From assembly GCA_046596415.1 (NCBI GenBank), contig JBKJML010000284.1, positions 1 through 8,717 on the forward strand: DNA of 8,717 nucleotides, written 5' to 3'. The translations under genes and the position numbers were made by a program. This document shows, one piece after another, positions 1 to 4,602 of this stretch. The notes beneath the pieces are model-generated. The model was not told where the DNA came from. It searched no databases and was given only the letters and a program-made list of their open reading frames with translations. The number at the start of each line of letters is the position of its first letter. The first letter of the stretch is position 1. The DNA is from JBKJML01 sp046596415 (lineage in GTDB: Bacteria; Actinomycetota; Thermoleophilia; Gaiellales; Gaiellaceae).

Positions 1-65
1 ATGCCCTGCGCGTCCGTCTCCGCGAAGCGAACCCGGATCTCGGTTGAGAAGCTGAACCCTTCCAC
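1..65 (-). CDS. Acyl-CoA thioesterase, hotdog fold (YbgC/FadM-like), N-terminal fragment
   Basis: Only the first 21 codons are inside the window; the gene continues past the left edge. Reading the minus strand from GTG at 65 gives VEGFSFSTEIRVRFAETDAQG followed by AT-, consistent with Ile. The pattern R-V-R-[FY]-x-E-T-D-x-x-G is the opening strand and catalytic-Asp signature of 4-hydroxybenzoyl-CoA/YbgC-type thioesterases, which hydrolyse acyl-CoA thioesters in the cytoplasm; the Asp of ETD is the usual active-site residue. GTG is preferred because GAG lies a few bases upstream; an in-frame TTG at 74 is the alternative. The 54-residue CxxC gene lies upstream on the same strand, with an inverted repeat between them. 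The family call rests on one short motif, so the substrate cannot be inferred. Confidence 0.68.
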   Translation of the reverse strand, partial: MEGFSFSTEIRVRFAETDAQG

Positions 66-75
66 AGGGCTCAAA

Positions 76-113
76 CTAGAGAATCGGTCGGCGGAGCCGG
101 CGCGATTCTCTAG
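76..113 (-). terminator. 11-bp perfect inverted repeat, possible terminator or attenuator hairpin
   Basis: CTAGAGAATCG at 76-86 is exactly complementary to CGATTCTCTAG at 103-113. The 16-base interior holds a further CGGC/GCCG pair (89-92, 96-99). The right arm contains the TAG stop of the CxxC gene. On the minus strand the stem is followed by only three T residues, so if it terminates transcription it is a weak terminator. It ends about 10 bases before the thioesterase GTG, so it could instead modulate expression of that gene. Confidence 0.5.
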
Positions 114-274
114 GCCGCGGCGCGCCGCAGGGGCCGCTCACCGAGGACCTGCCGACAGGCCGAGCACACGGTGCGCTCGATCTCGTACGGGACCCCAGCT
201 TGCTGGCTCAAGGCGTGCGTCGTGACAGCCTTGTGCCTGTGCAGCGGGCGTTTCCGATGCAGAGAGACGGTCAT
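110..274 (-). CDS. Small CxxC protein, 54 residues, function unknown
   Basis: The minus strand from ATG at 274 reads MTVSLHRKRPLHRHK..., ending at TAG (110-112). AAGGAG lies four bases before the ATG, a good ribosome site though closely spaced. The first 20 residues are very basic and His-rich (H6, H12, H14, H20). The C-terminal half contains E-R-T-V-C-S-A-C-R-Q-V-L-G, with C37 and C40 forming one CxxC knuckle followed by a basic tail. A single CxxC plus several His residues would suit metal binding or a zinc-bridged dimer, but that is inference. A TTGCAA...TAACCT pair (307-312, 285-290, 16-base spacer) could be its promoter, although its start point would fall inside the ribosome site. The thioesterase follows on the same strand. 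I do not recognise a named family. Confidence 0.62.
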   Translation of the reverse strand: MTVSLHRKRPLHRHKAVTTHALSQQAGVPYEIERTVCSACRQVLGERPLRRAAA

Positions 275-359
275 TCCGCTCCTTAGGTTAATGATGTTTC
301 GTGGTCTTGCAAGTGCCTAAAAGGTGACAAACCGGTGCAATCTTCGTAGCCACCGATCG

Positions 360-1154
360 ATGAGAACCGGCGCTACGGTTGTCTTCGTGCGAATCATCAT
401 GTTCGGATCGGTTGTCGCGCTCCTCGCGGGTTGTGGTTCGCACGCGACCTCATCTGTTCAGTCAGACGTCGCCCGGAGCGAAAAGACGGTGAGCAGCGGG
501 CCGCGTCGTTGCGAGACGGGCTCCGTCCGGACAGTCGGAAGCTCGCAGCGGAGCCTCGCGGCCGTCGTGACGAGCCGCGCGACGGCCTACCGCAGCCCGG
601 GCCGGCGCCCGTTCGCCCGCTTCGGCCGGCTGAACGTCAACGGCGTCCCCACCGTCTTCGGAGTGCTCGCGCAGCGGATCGATCGTCGGTGCACCGCGAC
701 CTGGTACCGCGTCCAGTTGCCGCTGAAGCCGAATGGCGTCACCGGCTGGGTTCGGGCGCGCGACGTCACGGTCGCCGCAGTCGCGACGCGGATCGAGGTC
801 GACCTCTCCCGCCGCCTCGTCACGTTGTTCCGGCGCGGAAAGCCGGTGCTGCGCACGACGGCCGCGATCGGGAGCAGCGCGACGCCGACACCGATCGGGC
901 GCTTCTACGTCAACCAACGGCTCGTGCCGGCCGACCCGGGGGGCCCGTTCGGGCCTGGCGCGATCGGGATCTCAGCCTTCTCCGAGGTGCTGACGGGTTG
1001 GGCACAGGGCGGCCCGGTCGCGATCCACGGGACGAATCGCCCCGAGTTGATCGGCCAGCCGGTCTCGAACGGGTGCATCCGCGTCGCCAACCGCGACCTG
1101 CGCCGCCTGTTCGACGCGACCGTGTCCGGCACTCCTGTCGTCGTCCACCCCTAA
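360..1154 (+). CDS. L,D-transpeptidase (YkuD domain) lipoprotein with SH3-like domain
   Basis: This is a secreted cell-wall enzyme that makes 3-3 peptidoglycan cross-links or anchors proteins to peptidoglycan. From ATG 360 the protein has 264 residues. Its N-terminus is a hydrophobic signal ending in the lipobox L-L-A-G-C, with the lipid-bearing Cys at residue 25. An SH3-like region follows (about 68-130, ending in GWVRARDV). The YkuD domain runs from about 140 to the C-terminus and carries H223-G-T-N and the nucleophile motif S-N-G-C-I-R with C239; Asn replaces the commoner His in SHGC, a known variant. Start choice is uncertain: GTG 324 and GTG 387 are in frame, and none has a well-spaced ribosome site. 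ATG 360 gives a normal signal length, while GTG 387 gives a compact one (Cys 16). The CxxC gene diverges upstream. Confidence 0.88.
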   Translation: MRTGATVVFVRIIMFGSVVALLAGCGSHATSSVQSDVARSEKTVSSGPRRCETGSVRTVGSSQRSLAAVVTSRATAYRSPGRRPFARFGRLNVNGVPTVFGVLAQRIDRRCTATWYRVQLPLKPNGVTGWVRARDVTVAAVATRIEVDLSRRLVTLFRRGKPVLRTTAAIGSSATPTPIGRFYVNQRLVPADPGGPFGPGAIGISAFSEVLTGWAQGGPVAIHGTNRPELIGQPVSNGCIRVANRDLRRLFDATVSGTPVVVHP

Positions 1155-1157
1155 GAA

Positions 1158-1173
1158 CTCATTTCAAAATGAG
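1158..1173. terminator. AT-rich inverted repeat after the L,D-transpeptidase
   Basis: CTCATTT (1158-1164) and AAATGAG (1167-1173) are perfect complements, three bases after the TAA stop. In RNA this would form a six-base stem with a four-base loop. It has few GC pairs and no following T-run, so it is a poor canonical terminator; its position directly after the stop is the main argument for it. Confidence 0.3.
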
Positions 1174-1196
1174 CGGTGTGCCGACCGTCATCCTGA

Positions 1197-1223
1197 TTCG
1201 AGCTCGAAAGCGGGGCGTAGGAT
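1197..1223 (+). promoter_or_regulatory. Putative promoter with TTCGAGCTCGAA palindrome
   Basis: TAGGAT at 1218-1223 matches the TANNNT -10 form common in GC-rich actinobacteria and lies about 50 bases before the coiled-coil gene. No good -35 hexamer is visible. Where it would sit there is a perfect 12-bp palindrome, TTCGAGCTCGAA (1197-1208), which could be an operator. This is a prediction from spacing and symmetry only. Confidence 0.35.
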
Positions 1224-1224
1224 C

Positions 1225-1268
1225 TTCATCCCCGGGCAAGGAAGAGTTCATCCCCGGGAAAAGGAGAC
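1225..1268 (+). repeat. Tandem 22-bp leader duplication
   Basis: TTCATCCCCGGG occurs at 1225-1236 and again at 1247-1258, exactly 22 bases apart. The bases after each copy are also similar (CAAGGAAGA versus AAAAGGAGA), so two 22-base units match at about 18 positions. The second unit supplies the ribosome site AAGGAG (1261-1266) of the coiled-coil gene. It looks like a tandem duplication of the untranslated leader, or two protein sites on the same face of the helix. Confidence 0.6.
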
Positions 1269-1274
1269 GAGAAA

Positions 1275-1574
1275 ATGGCCGGCTCGAATCAGAAGGATCT
1301 GCTCACGCGCCTCGCCGATGCCGGCGAGGAGGCATTGCACAAGGTGGCTGAGATGCCGGGCGCGGCGCGCCTGGCAGAGGTCACGAACACGCTCCGCACG
1401 CGCACGGACGAGATCCAGAAGCGCCTGCGGGGGCTCGAGGCGCTCGAGGGCCGTGTCGTGAAGCTCGAGCAGCGGATCACCGCGCTCGAGGGGCCGAAGA
1501 AGGCGCCCGCGATGAAGGCTCCGGCGGCGAAGAAGCCGGCTGCCAGGAAGCCGGCCGTGAGGAAGCCTGCCTAG
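1275..1574 (+). CDS. Small coiled-coil protein with Lys/Pro/Ala-rich tail, function unknown
   Basis: The product has 99 residues and no signal peptide or membrane segment. Residues 1-30 look like an amphipathic helix (DLLTRLADAGEEALHKVAEM). Residues 40-72 form a coiled coil; L57, V61, L64, I68 and L71 follow a clean 4-3 spacing. From residue 75 to the end the sequence is a low-complexity basic tail of KAPA, KKPA and RKPA units, like the disordered DNA-binding tails of HupB or H1-like bacterial proteins. A nucleoid or scaffold role is inference; phasin-like proteins also share helix plus AKP-tail design. AAGGAG eight bases before the ATG fixes the start. The TAG stop interlocks with the stop of the convergent lipid kinase gene within CTAG. 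Confidence 0.8.
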   Translation: MAGSNQKDLLTRLADAGEEALHKVAEMPGAARLAEVTNTLRTRTDEIQKRLRGLEALEGRVVKLEQRITALEGPKKAPAMKAPAAKKPAARKPAVRKPA

Positions 1575-2488
1575 AGCGGGTCGGCGGGCACGCGGACGCG
1601 TAGCGCGTCGCGCACGATCTCGAACCGCACCGGCGTCGTCCCAGGCTGCTCACCGTCGAGCTCGATCGGCAACGGCTCGTCGGCGTCGATCGTGACCGTT
1701 GAGCCGCGCAGGAGTTCTGCCTTCGGGTGCGGCAGGTGCTTGCCCCAGTACGTCTTCGGCAGCGTCAGCAACAGGTCGCGCTTCGTCAGGTCGCCGATCG
1801 TCAGGACGTCGAAGAGGCCGTCGTCGGGTTGCGCGTCCGGGCAGATGATCATCCCACCGCCGAACGTACGGCCGTTCGCGACGACGACATCGTGCATCCG
1901 GCCGCCGCGGATCTCGTCGTCGACGGAGAGGCGGATGTCAGAGCTCCGCCAGCCGGAGAAGACCGCGAGCGTCGCGAAGAGGTAGGAGATCTTGCCGCCG
2001 AGCACCTTCGTCGTCTTGTTCGCGCGCTGCGCGATCGCTCCGCTCATCCCGGCCGAGGCGACGTTCGCGAACCAGCCCAGCGCCTCGGAGCCGTCCCAGG
2101 CGCGATAGACGACCCGCCCGAGGTCGATCGAGCGTGGCTTCCCGGTTAGCGCCACCTCGATTGCACCCTCGAGTGAGTGCGGGATGTCGTAGGTGCGGAC
2201 GAAGTCCCAGCCGGTGCCGCGTGCAAGGACGGCGATCTCCGCGCCCTCCTCGCCGGCGATCCCTGATGCGACCTCGTTCACCGAGCCGTCGCCGCCGACG
2301 ACGACGAGGAGCTTTGCGCCCCCTGCGACCGCCTGCCGCGCGAGGTCGGTGAGGTGGCCGGGCCGCTCCGAGAAGAGTGTGTCGCCCTCCAGGCCCTTGC
2401 CCGCGGCGAGGTGCGCGATCTCGGGCCAGCGCTTTCCGGTCGAGCCGTTGGCCGACGCGGGGTTGACGAGGAAGACGGTGTCGCTAAT
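1571..2488 (-). CDS. Diacylglycerol kinase family lipid kinase with apparent ATT start
   Basis: This family phosphorylates diacylglycerol or related lipids with ATP at the membrane. From ATT at 2488 the protein has 305 residues, a normal full length. Motifs in order: V-N-P-A-S-A-N-G near residues 8-15 (the N-P-x-S-G element), V-V-V-G-G-D-G-S ending at 69 (the GGDG[TS] nucleotide loop), G-T-G-W-D-F at 91-96 (usually GTxNDF; Trp replaces Asn), and the closing L-D-G-E-Q and ALRVRVP. No ATG, GTG or TTG lies between the in-frame TGA just upstream and the NPAS motif. The first GTG (2281) would remove the N-terminal lobe, including GGDG. ATT overlaps the deoD stop by one base (ATTAG), which suits translational coupling from deoD. 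The exact lipid substrate is unknown. Confidence 0.87.
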   Translation of the reverse strand: MSDTVFLVNPASANGSTGKRWPEIAHLAAGKGLEGDTLFSERPGHLTDLARQAVAGGAKLLVVVGGDGSVNEVASGIAGEEGAEIAVLARGTGWDFVRTYDIPHSLEGAIEVALTGKPRSIDLGRVVYRAWDGSEALGWFANVASAGMSGAIAQRANKTTKVLGGKISYLFATLAVFSGWRSSDIRLSVDDEIRGGRMHDVVVANGRTFGGGMIICPDAQPDDGLFDVLTIGDLTKRDLLLTLPKTYWGKHLPHPKAELLRGSTVTIDADEPLPIELDGEQPGTTPVRFEIVRDALRVRVPADPL

Positions 2489-3197
2489 GGCCGGCGACTG
2501 CGGTCGCGAGCGCGACGCGCGTCATGCGGTCGACCGCCGCGCGCATCTCTTCGTCGGTGACGCGCTTGAACTCGCCCTCGACGATGATGTCGCTCACGAT
2601 CAGCAGGCAGCCCGTCTGGACGCCCTTGAGGGCGCCGACGGTGAAGAGGGCCGCTGCTTCCATCTCGACCGCGAGGACGCCGCGGTTCGACCAGCGCTCG
2701 TACTGCCCGGCGTCCGGGTTGTAGAAGAGGTCGCTCGAGACGATCGGGCCGACGTGGACGTCCTGGCCCAGCTCCTTCGCGACGTGGACGGCGCCGTGGA
2801 TCAGCTCCCAGCTCGCGGTCGGACAATGGGGCTCGTTCCCGACGAGGTGCATTGCGGTCGAGTCGGCGGGGACGGCGGAGATCGCGACGATCATGTCGCC
2901 GAGCGCATGGTGCGCCTGGAGGCCGCCGCAGGTGCCGACGCGGAGCAGCTTCTTGACCCCGAGCTGGATCAGCTCCTCGAAGACGATCGTCGCTCCGGGG
3001 CAGCCCATGCCGGTGCCCTGGACGGAGACCGGCTTGCCTTCCCACTCACCCGTGTAGCCGAGCAGACCGCGCTCGGCGTTCCGCTGGACGGCGTTGTCGA
3101 GGTAGGTCTCGGCGATGTACTTGGCACGCAGCGGATCGCCTGGAAGCAGGCACGCTTCGGCGTACTCGCCGGGCTGTGCGGTGACGTGGATCGGCAT
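2484..3197 (-). CDS. deoD: Purine nucleoside phosphorylase, DeoD type
   Basis: This cytoplasmic enzyme splits purine (deoxy)nucleosides with phosphate into free base and (deoxy)ribose-1-phosphate. The 237-residue length matches the hexameric DeoD family. Visible signatures: N-terminal PIHVTAQPGEYAEACLLPGD, then GDPLRAKYIAET (phosphate-binding region, residues 20-31), GTGMGCPGA (61-69), RVGTCGG (86-92), the sugar-contacting VEMEAAALF (177-185), and VSD with the base-contacting Asp at 203. The loop after this Asp differs from Escherichia coli DeoD, so the distal catalytic Arg is not plainly aligned; R219 is nearest. A related uridine/MTA phosphorylase specificity is therefore possible. ATG 3197 fits the family N-terminus; TAGGGT lies seven bases upstream of it. 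The lipid kinase follows with a one-base overlap; hpt in this window could use its base product. Confidence 0.92.
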   Translation of the reverse strand: MPIHVTAQPGEYAEACLLPGDPLRAKYIAETYLDNAVQRNAERGLLGYTGEWEGKPVSVQGTGMGCPGATIVFEELIQLGVKKLLRVGTCGGLQAHHALGDMIVAISAVPADSTAMHLVGNEPHCPTASWELIHGAVHVAKELGQDVHVGPIVSSDLFYNPDAGQYERWSNRGVLAVEMEAAALFTVGALKGVQTGCLLIVSDIIVEGEFKRVTDEEMRAAVDRMTRVALATAVAGH

Positions 3198-3204
3198 GCG
3201 GGCA

Positions 3205-3215
3205 ACCCTATAGGG
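3205..3215. promoter_or_regulatory. Palindromic -10-like element between divergent deoD and GNAT genes
   Basis: CCCTATAGGG (3206-3215) is a perfect palindrome in a 30-base divergent gap. On the minus strand TAGGGT (positions 3210 to 3205) is a TANNNT hexamer exactly seven bases before the deoD ATG, the arrangement of a leaderless promoter. On the plus strand AGGA (3217-3220) sits seven bases before the GNAT GTG and can act as a ribosome site. No convincing -35 is seen in either direction. Confidence 0.42.
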
Positions 3216-3227
3216 CAGGATCGGCCT

Positions 3228-4007
3228 GTGACGCAGCCGCTCGAGCCGTCGCTCCGGCAGATCCTCGCGTTCTGCGCGGAGGACCCAGTGGAGCGAGTCT
3301 TCCTCGAGGATGTGGCCCGGCGCGGCCTCGGCCGCTTCTCCGCGCTCGAGGCCGGCGGGCGGTTGACGGCGCTCTGCCACGTCGGGGCGAACGTCGTTCC
3401 CTCGGGTCAGGCCTGTGGAGCGTTCGCTCGCGTCGTCACCGGTTCCGGGGCCCGGATGCTGATCGGCGAAGAGCGGGCGGTCGGGGAGTTGTGGGCGGCG
3501 GCGGCGGCGCGCCTGCCGCCGCCGCGCGAGGATCGGCCTCGGCAGCCCGTCTACGTGCTCGATCAACCACCGACCGCGTGCGACACCGGCCTGCGCGCGG
3601 CGACGCTCGCCGATCTGGAGCTGCTCCTGCCAGCCTGCGCGAACGCCCACGAGGAGGAGCTCGGGCTCGATCCGCTCCACCGCGACCCGGACGGCTTTCG
3701 TTGGCGGACGCGGGCGCAGATCGACGAGGGCCGGTCGTGGCTCTGGGAGGAGGACGGTGTGATTCTCTTCAAGGCGGAGGCCTCTGCCTGGACGCCGCAC
3801 GCGGTGCAGCTCCAGCAGGTCTGGACCGACCCCCCCGCGCGCGGGCGTGGCAACGCGAGCCGCGCGCTTCGCGACCTCTGCCGGCTGCTCCTCGAGCGGA
3901 CGCCGACCGTGTGCCTCTTCGTCCGCCCCGAGAACGAGCCGGCGTTGCGTCTGTACGAGGCGATCGGGATGCGCCACGTCCTGAACTACCGCAGCGTGCT
4001 CCTGTGA
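3228..4007 (+). CDS. GNAT family N-acetyltransferase with DUF4081-like N-terminal domain
   Basis: The 259-residue protein has two parts. Residues 1 to about 110 (EPSLRQILAF...VFLEDV...GRLTALCHVGANVVP) resemble the DUF4081 domain found ahead of GNAT domains in actinobacterial proteins such as the Rv2867c type. Residues about 122-259 form the GNAT domain: QVWTDPPARGRGNASRAL holds the acetyl-CoA pyrophosphate loop (R205-G-R-G-N-A), and NEPALRLYEAIGM (236-248) is the usual C-terminal motif. The linker between them is an Ala run then a Pro run. The acceptor substrate is unknown. GTG 3228 is chosen because AGGA lies seven bases upstream and deoD begins just 30 bases away in the other direction. Its TGA stop overlaps the next start in GTGA, implying co-translation with the phosphatase. 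Confidence 0.86.
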   Translation: MTQPLEPSLRQILAFCAEDPVERVFLEDVARRGLGRFSALEAGGRLTALCHVGANVVPSGQACGAFARVVTGSGARMLIGEERAVGELWAAAAARLPPPREDRPRQPVYVLDQPPTACDTGLRAATLADLELLLPACANAHEEELGLDPLHRDPDGFRWRTRAQIDEGRSWLWEEDGVILFKAEASAWTPHAVQLQQVWTDPPARGRGNASRALRDLCRLLLERTPTVCLFVRPENEPALRLYEAIGMRHVLNYRSVLL

Positions 4008-4588
4008 GGATGCTCGTCCTCGCCCGTCACGCGGAGTCTGAGTTCAGCGTGCTGGAGCGGCTCAACGGCGATGCCTCGGTCGAAGTGCGGCTGACCGAGG
4101 CCGGGCGCGGACAGGCCCGAGCGCTCGGCGAGGCCGCCGGGCCGGTCGACCTCGTGGCGCACACCGAGTTCTTGCGGACGCGCGAGACGGCGGAGCTGGC
4201 CTGGCCCGGGGTTCCGCTACTCGAGGTACCCGAGCTGAACGAGTTCTCCTTCGGGCGCTTCGAGGGAACCCGGTGGGCCGATGGTTTCGACGACTGGATC
4301 CTCACCTCGACCCCCTTTGACAGCGTTCCGGGCGGCGGCGAGAGCCGCGTCGCGGCGGTGCAGCGGTTCGTCCGCGGCTACCGGCGGCTGCTCGACCGCC
4401 CAGAGGAGAGGATCGCGCTCGTCGCCCACGGCGCGCCCGTCCGGTACGCGCTCCTCGCGCTCGACCGCAAGCCGCCCGCGCCCCTGCTCGAGGGAGTCGA
4501 CCCGGCGAAACCCTTCACGATCGAGACAGAGCGGCTCATCCAGGCAGTCGGGGTGCTCGAAGCGTGGGCCGCGGCACCCGCCTGGTAG
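4004..4588 (+). CDS. Histidine phosphatase superfamily protein
   Basis: The 194-residue protein belongs to the phosphoglycerate mutase-like (histidine phosphatase) superfamily, which transfers phosphate through a histidine intermediate. It begins MRMLVLARHAESE; R8-H9 is the catalytic RH motif, in RHAE form rather than RHGE. LRTRETAEL (57-65) is the usual LxRTxETA segment, N79-E80 the acidic region with FGRFEG, and V-A-H142-G-A the second catalytic His. These residues look intact for a phosphatase; the substrate is unknown. GTG 4004 overlaps the upstream stop as GTGA; ATG 4010 is an alternative two codons later. tilS starts 14 bases after its TAG. The short spacing puts it in one operon with the acetyltransferase, tilS and hpt. 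Confidence 0.87.
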   Translation: MRMLVLARHAESEFSVLERLNGDASVEVRLTEAGRGQARALGEAAGPVDLVAHTEFLRTRETAELAWPGVPLLEVPELNEFSFGRFEGTRWADGFDDWILTSTPFDSVPGGGESRVAAVQRFVRGYRRLLDRPEERIALVAHGAPVRYALLALDRKPPAPLLEGVDPAKPFTIETERLIQAVGVLEAWAAAPAW

Positions 4589-4602
4589 GGCACACTAAAG
4601 CG

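Noticed and set aside
1..225. A 74-codon plus-strand frame at the left edge
   Set aside because: Its composition is Arg/Ser/Ala-rich with no motif. The minus strand there encodes the CxxC protein and the start of a thioesterase, both with better support.
431..1351. A 306-codon plus-strand frame spanning the L,D-transpeptidase
   Set aside because: It is out of frame with the transpeptidase catalytic motifs and is Arg/Asp-rich shadow sequence; it also runs through the leader of the coiled-coil gene.
2484..3977. A 497-codon minus-strand frame suggesting an N-terminally extended deoD
   Set aside because: DeoD family homology starts at ATG 3197 with a -10-like element next to it. The extension is antisense to the well-supported GNAT gene.
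2193..4007. A 604-codon plus-strand open frame that could be read as one large fusion protein
   Set aside because: Only the part from 3228 has recognisable domains. The upstream part is antisense to the lipid kinase and deoD and is low-complexity Asp/Val/Arg-rich, typical of a GC-rich shadow frame.
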